This document shows, piece by piece, positions 12,098 to 24,397 of a DNA stretch of 64,000 bases. This DNA is from Thunnus maccoyii (Eukaryota > Chordata > Actinopteri > Scombriformes > Scombridae). Numbering within the stretch: the first letter of the stretch is position 1; each line of letters begins with the position of its first letter. A model generated the notes under the pieces. That model worked only from the letters and a program-made list of their open reading frames with translations. It was not told the origin of the DNA and ran no database searches. Both the position numbers and the translations under genes were made by a program. Location of the stretch: positions 12,319,111 through 12,383,110 of the forward strand of contig NC_056552.1 of assembly GCF_910596095.1 (NCBI RefSeq). The letters are read 5' to 3'.

Positions 12098-14445
12098 ACA
12101 CCAATCATATTTAATCATCTGCACTGCAACAATTCACTGATATTCTGACTTACAGAACCTCAAACGCCTGTTTTCCTGTTTTCATAACAAATGAAGGATT
12201 CAGTGCCTGCCAGTGGAGGGAGACACTGTACTTCACTTTAATCTCTTTGTTTCAAGAGCTCTATTGAAACAGGAGTCTTTTCTTTGACTCTGGTGCTGCA
12301 TTGGATGTGAATCATGCTGCCTTTTCACAAGATATTGACCCCAATATTAATAGGAGATGAGTGTAATCGACTTACACCTCAGCCAGAATCAATTTTAAAA
12401 CCTGCGACAGAATGACTTGTATTATGCTGAAGAAAAAAATACATTCATTATGCTGTGTTACAGTTAAAGTCTTGTTGTGTGAGCACAAAAGCAAACATTA
12501 ACCTTCCAATTATTTCAATTAACCTTTCATCATATTTAACTTTCAAATAATTACATTTCATTCACTCCATATATTGATTTGCATATTTGTATTCTGGTAA
12601 GACTTTATTTTAAACTCTCCTCTTTAGCATTCATGTACAATCAATAGATGTTTTATAACATGCTGTATATTAGTTTTAAGCAAAGTTAAGAACATTTTTG
12701 AGTGTTAATTCATGTTATTGTCAACGACTATACAGTAACTCATCATATGAAGCATCTATAATTGGTGTATTAACAGATAATGTATGAATGCTTGATGATA
12801 TAGCATTTGTAACCACGTATATATCAACATGTCTTATATATCAACAGCTTTAAACTTTCCTGTAAATGATTTGTCTATGTGTTGTGGCACAAAATAAATA
12901 CTTAATAATACGCTGAAAGGATTTGTTTATGTGCGTGAAGTCAAATCATTAGAGAGGATTACAGCTATGTTAACTGTCTAAGAGAGGTTACAATTGTTGA
13001 GAAATACATTCATAAACAATGACAGTATAATGTGTTAGAAACCACTAATTAGGTTTCTATATGCTATCTATAAATAGTAAGAAGGGTGGGTTAAATTAAA
13101 GTGTTACTTTCACTCCTGTTGAAGGGCTGTTCTTGATAATTAACCTTCAGTCCACATGCTGAGGCGAACGTACAGTAATGTAAATGCTTTCACAAATCTA
13201 TTTTTTTTCCATGTGCATTTTACACAGGTGGTGATGGTTTTATTGTCTACTCAAGGAGACAGCATCTCTCGCCAACATGTCTTGTGGTTCCAGTGGTGAA
13301 CTGGACTCAAGTTGAGTTAATGTCACGGAGTCAAGTGCTGGAAAACATATTCGTAATTACATGATTATGTAAATATTTGAAACCTGACAGTCTGCTGTGG
13401 CTTTTCTGTGGTGAAGGTGATCATTCAACATGACAATCTCCAGATTCCCATGGTGTTTTATATCTTGTGAATCAGACATAGAGGAAGATGTGGAATACTT
13501 TTTCATTAATGACTAAGAAATATCTTCTTCTTACATTACCGGTGCTCTCTAGAATAAAAGATATTGGCTGGTGAATCCTCTGGAACACTTTGTCCTAACA
13601 TCTGCATAGACACATGTTCATCATATTCTTAATTTTTTTTCACATATTCAGGTGGGATTGATTTATCAATAAGGAGAAGCAGCACTTAAAACAATCAATC
13701 AATAACTGTCTCCAGGTCAAAAGGACCCGGAGACATTTATTGACTGATTTTGTATACAGCATGATATTTCCCAACACATCATTACATCCGCATGTTACAT
13801 ACACATTCATGACCCTGAATGAGAAGAGGTCATTAAATTTCATGTTGTAAAAGAGAGGTTAATTATATTTTTCTTCAAGTTAAAGGTTAAAATGGGTGAA
13901 ATTGACCTGTAACATAACAGGAGGGTTAAAAGAGATATTTTCTGCACTGTGACGACTATTTGATGTCATGTTCAGCCAAGTGAAGCTTAATTTTTCCCCG
14001 TCGTCCAATTTGCTTTCACAAAATATTTATATCAGAAAAATAAACAAAATGTATTAAGCTGTTACAGTATATTTGTTCCATAAATGCTGCATTACAGTGG
14101 CCTTCCTGTGATCCAGTACAAGCAACTCACTTAAACATTTGTCCATAATAACACCCAATTATCACTGCTTTATGGAATGATTCATTTCTGTTTGAGGCTT
14201 ATTAAATTAGGGTCCCACAGCGGTGTGAAAAGCAGAGCCCAGGCTGCAGTGTGTTTGTTGTTCTGCCCTCTGCACGAGTAAGACTACACGCTAGGTTAAG
14301 CACTAAATTGGGTAACTGTCCAGTGACTGCAGATAAACACCTGCTCGTACAGATCATCCTGAGCCGGAGTAGACGGGAACTGCTTTAATACAATAAACAT
14401 TTGGAACAGTAATCGATCCAAGACGGGAGGATTTTGGACTTAAAA
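12098..14445. other. Intergenic region between array genes 1 and 2
   Basis: Contains the 3' UTR of gene 1 to about 12.92 kb (AATAAA at 12893) and then the upstream region of gene 2. A perfect MEF2-type motif, CTATAAATAG, lies at 13068-13077. I see no coding exon. An E-box (CACCTG) lies near 14340, about 100 bases before the gene 2 ATG. Confidence 0.5.
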
Positions 14446-15730
14446 ATGTCAGCCCTGAAAGGCAAGAGAAAAGAATACCTAACTGTGAAGGATCTGCAGA
14501 AGGTTTTGGACTCATGCAAACTACACCTCAATCAAATTGACGAGGTCTGGCCAAACATATTCATAGGGAATGTGTAAGTATATAATTTATCTTAAATTTA
14601 ATCCACACTCAATGAGAGTGGATTAAATTTGGCTTGTGGTGTTATATTAAACAGTTTCCCAAGGTCATATTCTTTGACATAACTCCTGCCAGTTATATTC
14701 TGACATGAAAATATTGTGTTGAGTAAGTCTTGAACCTCTTTCTATCTCTTTGTCTTGCTAGGGCAGTAGCCCAAACCAAGACTTCCTTGCTGAAATTAGG
14801 TATAACTCATGTATTAAACGCTGCTCACTCCAAGCAAGGCAGCATAGGGAACCAAAGCTTTTATGGCAACGACTTTGTGTATTGTGGCATTCCAGCAGAT
14901 GACTCGACATACTTTGATCTGGATGTTTACTTCCAGCCTGCAGCTGATTTCATTCATAAAGCTCTGAAGTCACCTGATGGTAAGACTCCTCGAGGCTTCT
15001 TTTTCACATGAATTATCAAATCTAACCTTCTGCATTGTGAAATAATGATAATTATATCATTCAGTAGCCATAAAGATTGTTGTAATCCCTGTACATCACA
15101 TCTATTTTTCACTATATAAACCCATACACTCAAATTCTCCCATCATGTCATCCTTTCAATGTCACCTGTAACCACAGTGTACCACAGCTTGTAATGGTAT
15201 GTAAGTGTATTTTCAGTCAGCAGTAATAATAAAGGTCTTACCTTGCAGAATTTAAGTCTATAATGTGACCATGGCTCCTTTCAGAGAAGCTATCAAGCAG
15301 AGGACGAGTTGGGATTAAAGAGACAGACAGGGCCAGTCTGCAAAGGGACCATAAATGAACAAAGGCGATGAATTGTGGGCTCTATTTTTAGCTCACAGCA
15401 GGAAAAAAGAAAGGCCACAGCGTGAGGCGAGCAGTCATGTATGATATTAATAAGACTGAGGCCTCTCACTAATCCTTCCCTCACATCCCTCTCTGCCTTC
15501 ATCTTGTCTGTTCTTCAGGGAAAGTTCTGGTGCACTGCATCATGGGAATGAGCCGGTCATCGACCTTGGTGTTAGCGTACCTCATGATCTACCGTCACCT
15601 CCCGCTCAAACAGGCTTTGCAGAAATTGATCCAGAAGAGAGCCATCTACCCCAACAGGAATTTCCTGGCTTTGCTACTGGATCTGGATCTTCAGCTGACA
15701 AGAAAAAAGAAAACGTGTCAGATCCTGTAA
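14446..15730 (+). CDS. Dual-specificity phosphatase, divergent DUSP13A-like paralogue, array gene 2
   Basis: Coding exons 14446-14573, 14762-14979, 15519-15730; 558 nt, 185 residues. Conserved blocks: [35 protein letters not shown] with the general acid, the catalytic loop HCIMGMSRSS, and PNRNFL near the end. The C-terminus is basic (TRKKKTCQIL). Exon 2 has the same length (218) and phases as gene 1, and both share the AAH and PADDS variants, so it looks like a tandem duplicate of gene 1 that has since diverged. Nothing suggests loss of activity. Substrates cannot be read from the sequence. Intron 2 contains a MEF2-type motif. Confidence 0.88.
15382..15391. promoter_or_regulatory. MEF2-type motif in intron 2 of array gene 2
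   Basis: CTATTTTTAG fits YTAWWWWTAR exactly. It lies about 130 bases upstream of the last coding exon. Such matches also arise by chance in AT-rich DNA, so function is inference supported only by the muscle expression of mammalian relatives. Confidence 0.35.
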
Positions 15731-16093
15731 TGAAGAGAAGTTTTCAGTTTTTGGCCACACAGTTGTGTGGTGCTGATGTTGAGGATGATGTTGATGATGA
15801 TGCCACTCGGACTGTTGGTCCAACACTTTGAACCAGGGGGAAATATATTAGGCAAATATTGAAATGATAATGTTTACATGTTAACATGTTACATGCTAAT
15901 AGGAAGTTACTATGTTTCTTAACAGTTCTTAACATGCATGTGAGCAGATAATTTTAGGCTTGTGAACATGTTATTATTCACCTTGAAGCACAATTGAGGC
16001 AGATGAAGTACAAATTAGAGAGTACAGAAAGAGCAGCTGAGCCTGACAAGCTGGCCACCGTACAGACAAAAAACCCTTTGATTTAGGTAACAT

Positions 16094-16937
16094 CAGTGGT
16101 GGAAGAAGTATTCAAATCCTTTACTTAAGTAAAAGTACCAATACAGCAATGTAAAAATACTCCATTGCAAGTAAAAGTCCTGCATTCAAAATCCTACTGA
16201 AGCAAAAGTACGTAAGTAGTAAGTATCAGCAGCAAAATGTAGTTCAAGTATTGCAGTAAAAGTAGTGGTTTGGTCCCTCTGGCTGATATATTATTATTTA
16301 TGACATCATTATTAATACTGAAGCATCAGTGTGTAAGCAGCATGTTACTGTTGTAGCTGCTGGAGGTGGAGCTAGTTTGAACTACTTTATATACAGTTAG
16401 CTAGTTTACTCCAGTGGTTCCCAACCTAAGGGTTGGGCCCCTCCAAAGGGTCAACAGATAAATCTGAGGGGTCATGAGATAATTAATGGGAGAGAAAAGA
16501 AGAAAAAACAAACTTCTGATACACAAATCGGTTTTCAGTTTTTGGACTTTTCTCTAATCTTTTATTTTTGGTGAAATATTGGATCATTTGTACATTTATT
16601 GAAATGAAACCATGTGAGAAGTTTAGAGGGAAAAATCACTATTTGGTGGAGCTGTTAACAGCTCATAGACATCTGAAATGTGATCCAGACTACACACTGC
16701 TTTTTGTAAGACGTCAAAAACCAAAAAGGTTGGATACCACTGGTTTCATCTTTAACAATGTGTTATATTTTAAAATAAATGTAGTGGAGTAGAAAGTACA
16801 ATATTTTCCTCTGAAATGTAGTGGAGTGGAAGTATAAAGTAGCATCAAATGGAAATACTCAAGTAAAGTACAATTACCTCAAAATGTTACTTAAGTACAG
16901 TATTTGAGTGAATGTACTTAATTACTTTCCACCACTG
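16094..16937. mobile_element. Non-autonomous hAT transposon, 844 bp
   Basis: The ends are inverted: CAGTGGTGGAAG on the left and CTTTCCACCACTG on the right. They are flanked by a perfect 8-bp target-site duplication, GGTAACAT (16086-16093 and 16938-16945), the hallmark of hAT insertion. The subterminal DNA is rich in aagtac/gtactt words typical of a family widespread in teleosts. No transposase frame. It contains a second, nested hAT element. Confidence 0.93.
16412..16742. mobile_element. Second non-autonomous hAT element nested in the first
   Basis: Begins CAGTGGTTCCCAACCTAAGG and ends in GGATACCACTG, roughly its complement. The 8 bases flanking it are GTTTACTC and GTTTCATC, six of eight identical, consistent with a decayed target duplication. 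No intact transposase frame. Confidence 0.8.
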
Positions 16938-16945
16938 GGTAACAT

Positions 16946-19938
16946 GACCTTTTCTCTGGTGTGACCATCAGGCTAAACAATTTTGTTGTTTTCTGTGTAA
17001 TACCTTACATCCTGTGGGACAGATACAAGGGATATAGACATTTAATCTTGTTTGCTGATGATTTAGTAAGTAGCAGTAAGGATGTCTTACCAGTAATGCA
17101 GTATGGTTGAACACAGACTTAATGTGAGGTGAAATTGGGGACAAGACTGAACAGCTAATGATAATGAGATAATCAGATGTTATGACTATTTATGTCTTGA
17201 ATTCTGTTTTTTTTACCTCTCATTCTTGTAAAATGGCTTTAGTACCTCACTTTGTATTACAGTAGAATGGACCAAATGTCATGTGGAAAATGTTTTACAA
17301 AGCATCATATTTTAGTAAATTTACAGGTGCCTCAGAAATGATAGAAAATGTTTTTGTTTCTGCAAACATCAACATTCAAACTCAAGATGGGAATCAATCT
17401 ACAGCATCTGACTTTTTATCAACCTGTCTGTGTTCACAGTATGAAATTCCTTTGGTGTATCTGCCAAGATAGCTGAGCTGATCACCGCTGTACATCAAAA
17501 GGTTTCAGGTTTTTTGATTGCACACAAAATCATCTCTAGAAATATTAGATATGTCACACACACATACGTATCTTATGTAGAGTTTGATAGCAGTGATTTC
17601 TCACAAATACGCACACAAATACACACACATGGGTATCTTCACAGGAAGCATTAAATTAAATTAAACATTTCATTGTGAATAACACCTCAAAATAATATGA
17701 TACAGAAACAGCTGTAACAGAAAAAACTACATTAAGTTGTATGTCGCAGTTTGTATTGCTGGAGTCAGAAGTTCAATTTCAATAATTGTTTTTCTTCTGT
17801 GGATACTATATTTGCCATGATAAAAAGAAACACTGAGTATTTTTTATCTGTGTTCATCTTTCTGCTCTTCTTAACATACTATTCTATGATTAAGTCAAGA
17901 CTGAATGTGTCCATACTGCAGTTTTAAGTGTTATAAATTGCCTTATATTAGTTTTTGTGCATTCACTGAGGAAATGATCAACATATAAACTAAAACAGAT
18001 CAGAACCTTCTGACCAAACATCCAGGTTTTCATTTAAACACAGTTCACTGCAGAGGAGAATCTCTATCTAAAAACTGTGTCAGACTTAAGCTCAAGTACA
18101 GCAGCACTGATCTAATTCTCTTGCTATTGAAGAAGCCGTGTGTCCTATCCTCCCTCCTGTGCTGCGCTGGTAGCTCGGGTAACCTTTAAGGAATGCAAAG
18201 GATGATGCCAGAATTATTTTGGGCTGAGATTCAGATGTTAAAATAGCAAAAAAGGTTACAGGGTAGATTACCAAGGAGAACGCAGACAGTTGTGCTGTCG
18301 ACCTACATGTAGCTCTTGTGCAGAGAGACCTTGAAAAGCAACGTTTCCAGCCAAGGCAAGTGTCTACTAACAATATTATAAATTTGCTGCAGATAGAAGT
18401 CCATGTTGGAAAGTATTTAGTATGTAGAGTATATTTGTATGGGTTTATTATGCTGTATGCCTTTATTTGCAAGGTAAACATGTTTATGAAGCACTTTTAG
18501 AAACGAGTGTGTACTATGATGATACTACATTGCCTGATGGATCACCACACGTTCTTCTTTTATTAATTTGCCCACAAATTCAGACGAACCACATCCGAAA
18601 GGCTAAAGAGGGAAGTGTAATTCATAAAACCACCAAGAAGAGGCCCGGAGGAGGTAAAAAGCCATTTTTATTTGCCCTCTATGTTAACCGTGGGCACTTT
18701 CCCATACATAGCATCTTTAATTACACAGAAGTAGAGCAGGAAGGACAGGTTAGCCTAAGGGGGGAGGCTATGAAAGCAGCGCTGCGGCTCAGCATGTGCA
18801 CCAGGGAAATCAGTTCTCTGCCCTGACTGTGGGAGGGAGGGAAGGGTTGTACTTATAGATCAATGAGGAAAAAGAAGAGCCTCCAGGTACTCTGGGCACA
18901 TGTTGTACTTGTGCAAAGACACACTTTCCTCTGCCTTTAAGACTCACACACTCACATGCATCGAACATATGTTGGGTCAGATGCAGCTTTTCTTGCAAAC
19001 ACATGCTCTGAGTGACTCTCATGCAGGCTTACATGTACGAAACCCATGCACATGCAGAGATGGATAAAGCCATCATGATGTTTGAGTGGACCTCCATATG
19101 CTGCGGCAGCTTAACAAAAGGTCACTGAAACAGATTTGGTCTCAATGACTCATCCCTGTGGACACGACAATAGGTCTCCAAACCTGAGTGCCACATTATG
19201 TCTCCACACACCAGCAGAATGCAAATAAAGAGGCAGAGCTGCCATCGGTTTCTTTACTCTAACAATGCATACACATCACTTGTACGTCCCCAGCCTGGAG
19301 CAGAATCACACAGCTGCCTAAATGGATGCTAATGTATACAGTATGCATAGTATAAGTCTCTCTAAAGCCCAGTGTGTAAATTGTAAATGCACAGGTTAGA
19401 CTTGCCTGCAGGAAATGAAAAGCTGATGTTTATAGGCCTTGAATACCAATTTTCTGTATCTCTGGAGATAAATAAATCTACCAAGAGCTACTGAACTGTG
19501 CATAAAATAATGAGAGCATCATAAGGTCATCCTACAATTATGTGTTCTTGTGGTCCTTTGCCACTATGAAGTGCATTTATTGGCATAATAATAGACTATA
19601 TTTAAAGGCTATAGGCCTGTGTAGCTAATGTTCTAATTAGCAATTCTCTCTTTAATCCCATATTGTATTTCTCTCTCAGTGTAACTTTAGATAATGTCCT
19701 CACTTCAATAAAACCTATTAGTGGCCATCAATAGAGTTATTTAGCATTCATAGGAAAACCAGATGCCTGTAACTGTATCTTCATTTCCTTTCTTAAAGTG
19801 CAGATGAGCAAAATAAAGAGAAAACAAACATTTCCCACCCTTTTTAATGACTTCTCAGCTCACGGTGCGGTCCACAAAACCGCTGCTTAAACTCCCAGTT
19901 AAACTCTGTTAAGTGTGGTGTTTTTTTTTATGTGACAG
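16946..19938. other. Intergenic region upstream of array gene 3
   Basis: Apart from the possible LINE remnant no coding feature is visible. A MEF2-type motif, CTATATTTAA, lies at 19596-19605, about 370 bases before the gene 3 ATG. Short frames such as 18092-18481 (-) and 18467-18826 (+) overlap each other on opposite strands and show no domain. Confidence 0.4.
17025..17165 (+). mobile_element. Possible LINE reverse-transcriptase remnant
   Basis: One frame reads GYKGYRHLILFADDLVSS, which resembles the catalytic FADD/YADD box of L1-type reverse transcriptases. It is followed by text with a weak likeness to the next conserved block. The piece is short, damaged and without visible ends, so the call is tentative. 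Confidence 0.35.
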
Positions 19939-19968
19939 CTTGTAAAAGCAGAAGTGGAGCATCCAGAC

Positions 19969-22387
19969 ATGCCCAGAGGCCTCAGCTGCTTAGCGAGCCC
20001 TGAGGGGGCAAACGGCAGGTATGAGACCCCCCCAGCTTCAGAGCTCCAGAGGCTGATGTGGACAAAGAAAGGGACCAGCAACCATCTGGATGAGGTCCAG
20101 CCCAGGATCTACATAGGAGACATGTGAGACTAGAGCAGTAACATCAATTCAACACATTTCAGGAACACTTTGCATTAAGACATACTAATAGGATTCTCAA
20201 ACTGTCATAAAAAGTGCTCATTGAGACAAACTCCAAAGAGAATCATCATCTGGCTGTGCATTTCAGAGTCTTTCAGCTTCATTTTGGTTTTCCAGCCTGC
20301 TGTAGCTGCAGCTTTATTGTTTCATGTTTGCTAAAGTTTCTTTAGCAAAAAAGGCTAAAAATGAACTGTATGCTACCTACCCAGCCTGGCACCAAACAGC
20401 AGCCAAAGTTAGCGACTAGCTGGTGGGCATACGTCCTTCAGGAGTTGGTGGAGACCAAAATCAGAGCTACAAGGAGATTGAATATTGGACTTATATTCAT
20501 CAGGTGGCCAGAAACAAGACTAAACAAATGTTAATGTCGCTTCACGTCTGATGGATGTTTAAATAAGCAACTGTTTTCTAACAAGCTCGCTATATCAACA
20601 ATTTAAAACATTATATCAGTACTGTGTTGCAGCATGTTCAGAATACAATAATACAATATCAAAATGATACAGAGTTGCTTCACCCAAACAAAACCCAGAC
20701 AGCTTATGTTTTATTTGCCCAGGTTCAGATATCTGTCTGAGATTTCTGCCACCATAAAAAGCTGAAATTCATTTTGTTAATGTTGCTCGCAGCATTGAAA
20801 TATCACATTTTCAACAGTCCCTTGACATGTTTTTTAATTATTGCAATTAGGGTGAACAGAGCCTGTAAAAGTCTACCTTAAAAGACAAAGCAGGCTACTG
20901 TATGTTGACAGGGGCTGTACTGTGCACCATTAAAGGGATCATTCACTTAAGTGTGGATCCACAGCTTGAAAACACAAACGTTTTTTTTGTAATTTATGCA
21001 TTAGAACAGCTTCATCACATAATATTAGGAAATGTTTATATATGACAACTTGTGCAGTTGTGTGTCCTATCCCGTATGTATTGTATGTTTACTATCATGA
21101 AAGCTGCTCATAGAAATGATAAACCCATCTTTTGCTTATCCGCACTGACACATAATTATGCTTCTTCCCTTTAGGTATGCAGCCAAAGACAAGAGGACTC
21201 TCCAGGCTCACCACATCACCCATGTACTTAACGCCGCTGATGGGAAGTTCAACGTTAACACAGGCCCCAGCTTCTACCGAGACACAAAAATCACTTATCA
21301 TGGAGTGGAAGCTTTTGACATGCCATCCTTTAACTTGAGACCCTTCTTTTACCCAGCGGCCAATTTCATCAAGAACGCTTTGAGCTCGCCCACAGGTGAG
21401 GAGCTCTCACCGTGCTCAAGGTATTTCTCATCATTTTCACACATTAACTCAGGGAAGACATCTTTTTTCCTGCAAGGCAAGGTACAGAAACATTTGTCAG
21501 TCAATTCCCATTACAGCAGCCCCCAGTTGTATTAGTCATTAAAATGCAAATCAAATACTAAACATAATATCAAGCTAATATCTTTCCCCCACGGTAATCT
21601 TCTCATAAGCTCAGACCTTGGCCAGGAAAATTGGTTTTAAATGGATTGCCCTGGTAATTTGTAAGCAACACTTTTATTGGACATGGAAATTACACAATTA
21701 TGTTTGTGGCCTGTGTCTGCCCAGCCTGTTATGCAAAGTGAAGTCGGTATCTGACATGACAGTAATAAGATGAGGCCTCCTCCTTCACATGCTGGCTGAT
21801 CGGGGGCTCCAGTGTGTGGCAGGGCCTACAGTAATCCCCGGCAGAAATACACAGACGCCAAGACAGTTCAATTACGCGCTCCTCTGCGCCCTAATCCTCG
21901 GGCCCGATAAGGAACCAGGGATTACCGTGTGTAGAAACATTTGTTCCAACATTGTTGAAAACTTTTTAGTCAGGAGTTAGAAGCACTCCTCGTTGTGATG
22001 TGCATGGCTTTTAATCCACAGCGGAGTAACAAATTAGACAGTTAGAATAAAGTTCACCACAATAATCCAGTTGTCGCACGGTTGTAAATATAGACATGGA
22101 GCTGGTAGAGGGTGGCTGAGCTCTTCAATTTGAGTTTTTTCCCTTCCCGCCAATCGGCAGGTAAAGTGTTCGTCCACTGTGCAATGGGTCTCAGCCGCTC
22201 TTCCACCTTGGTCCTGGCCTACCTGATGATCAACGAGAACATGACGCTGGTGGATGCCATTAAAGCTGTCAGCACCAACAGGAACATCTCACCTAATTCT
22301 GGGTTCCTGGAGCAGCTTCGAGAGCTGGATAAAGAGCTGCACTTCCAGGGATCATCGAAGAGCTACAGCCTCAATGGGCGGACTTGA
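19969..22387 (+). CDS. dusp13b: Dual-specificity phosphatase, DUSP13B (TMDP)-like, array gene 3
   Basis: Coding exons 19969-20123, 21175-21395, 22161-22387; 603 nt, 200 residues. Blocks: [44 protein letters not shown] with the general-acid Asp, [18 protein letters not shown], and [12 protein letters not shown]. The NAADGKF-xVxTG and NSGFL features resemble DUSP13B, which in mammals is expressed in testis and muscle. Oddity: the otherwise constant Trp of DEVWP is Gln here. The ATG exon begins at 19939 after a T-rich tract and tgtgacag, so an upstream non-coding exon is likely. Introns are longer than in genes 1 and 2 (1051 and 765 bp). An AATAAA follows the stop codon directly (22388) and an ATTAAA lies further on. 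Confidence 0.88.
20390..20580. repeat. Dispersed teleost repeat fragment in intron 1 of array gene 3
   Basis: Text around caggagttggtggagaccaa and gaatattggacttatattca matches, from memory, a short repeat common in perch-like fish genomes. Ends are not clear and no coding frame is present. Confidence 0.4.
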
Positions 22388-22794
22388 AATAAAATCCATC
22401 AGTCCATAAATTTGGATTTGCTGCTTCCTCTGAGTTGGAAGTAGATATCACAACAAAGATATGTATGTACAAACATGTTTTAATTGTCTTTTCTTTGTAA
22501 GATATATTCCACTTCTTGTGAAAAAATTAAAGTGCCATATAAATACATTAAAGGATTATTTTTTAAATATTTTTATTGTTATTAAAAAATACCATTAATA
22601 GACCAAAACAAACACTTAATTTATCTTAATAACAGGTCATGTTTGTGTAAAACATGTCAATCATCACCCATAAAACGAATAAAAATATATAAAAGAGACA
22701 TGAAGTCGCAGTGACATGTTTCTTCTTTACACTAAACACAACTAACATAAACACTTTCTTGACGAGAGTAAGATGAGACGTCTGCATGCTAAAT

Positions 22795-23400
22795 ATGAAG
22801 CTACAGCCAGGAGATGCTTAGCATAGCTTAGCATAGCATAAAGACTGGGAGCAGGGGGAAACAGCTAGTCTGTCCCTCTACAAAGTTAAAAAAAAACAAA
22901 AAACCTACCAGCAGCTAAAGCTCATTAATTAACATGTTATATATCTCATTTGTTTAATGTGTACAAAATCAGAGATGTAAAAACGACAAGTTGCATTGAA
23001 CTATCTCTTGGCTTTGTGCAGTGACTTCCTGGAGTTGTGTCCATGTTTATAGATGCAAAAATGACAGTGGTAGTGATTACACAAAATGATGATTAATAAG
23101 TGTGCTTTTACTAGTATATATAGTATACTGTTGACTTTCTCGTTTATAGGGAATAGTGAAGGAGGTCAGCCAAGGAGCCACTGCACCTGGCCAAGAAATA
23201 GCTACAGCACACAACTCCCCATAAAACCACTAACTGGCATCTTTACATTTCTGCTTGTGTACAAATTAAACAAACAAATTCTATTGAGTTAATCAATTAA
23301 ATTTAGAGGCGCTGGTGGGTAGATTTATTTTAAACTTTGGCTCACTGTTTCCTCTTGCTTCCAGCCTTTATGCTCTCTCAGCTCTTGCATAGTTAATGCA
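22795..23400. repeat. Fold-back pair of a dispersed repeat
   Basis: About 22795-23035 and 23160-23400 are imperfect reverse complements. Shared landmarks include gcataaagactgggagcag, tttgtttaat-tgtaca and aaatgtaaa, which read the same on opposite strands. The two copies of one family lie head to head around a 120-base spacer. No coding content. It sits between array genes 3 and 4. Confidence 0.6.
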
Positions 23401-24297
23401 CACACTTGAGACTAACTCTCAGAAAGAAAGAAAATAAACGAATTTCCCCACAAGGAATTGCTTAGAAAAAATGGAAATCTGAACATATAACATCCCATGA
23501 CAACTTCCATTTGCTGGGGAAAATCATGTGATATGATCGAAAGCTCCAGAATAGCTATTAAATGGACCTTGAGTTGAGACTGTTTTGTTAAGATACAGCA
23601 TAGTTTAGTTGTATCAGAATCTCGTCCTTTAGTGCGCTTACAACATCTGAGCTACACCAGAGATGGAAAAAAGCCGTTTCTGAATAATTTGAGATTAAAC
23701 TACAGTGTCCATGTTCATCATAATGAAGGAATGTATCAACAAATAAAACAGTATGTCTGTTTTATGTGTTTTTCTTAGTTTGGATGATCATATCAGTCAC
23801 TGGCACACAGACAATACTTGTTAGTGGGATAAATTCAGGACAAATTCATTTTGTTGTTCAAAAACAAAAAGATAGAATAACAGCAGCCTTATCCTTTAAA
23901 ATTCCCTACATCAGGTACAAATTGTGGTTTGAACTGGCAGCCTGACATAATTCTTCACAACGTTTTGAATCACTTACACTATTACAACTGTAAACACTGC
24001 TGTGGCTCTGTTGTCCAAGTTGTCACAACACAAGCATGCTGGCTTCTGTCAAAGTCATCTGAGGAATAAATAGTCCACGCTGCTCCTGCCCAGACTCTGG
24101 CATCCTCAGCTGTCTAGTTCCAACAGGTCTCAGCCTCTAAACAACACTTATATCCAGCTCAGATGGAAAACAGGGTGAGCTGCACCAATAAGGTTAGAGT
24201 TTACTGTAGTTCCTCTCCAAATGCCTGCAGGAAGAAAAACTAACAGGACAGCAGCAACGATTTCACAAACTTTCCATCCAGGGAACATCAAGTATTC

Positions 24298-24316
24298 GGG
24301 GGGGGGGGGGGGGGGG
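24298..24316 (+). repeat. Run of 19 guanines upstream of array gene 4
   Basis: An uninterrupted G-run lies about 80 bases upstream of the ATG of array gene 4. It could fold into a quadruplex in DNA, or in RNA if transcribed. Assembled length may be inexact because such runs sequence poorly. Confidence 0.9.
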
Positions 24317-24397
24317 AAGTTATCTGTTATCTAAGTGTTTCGTTTAATATAATTTGTGATAATTATATATGACACCGCTCAAGTGAAGGATGCAGAT

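Noticed and set aside
16568-16792. 74-codon frame as a possible transposase piece
   Set aside because: Spans the end of the nested hAT element and its host element; too short and without a recognisable hAT domain.
18092-18826. Frames of 129 and 119 codons on opposite strands upstream of array gene 3
   Set aside because: No homology recognised, no splice structure, and they overlap each other.
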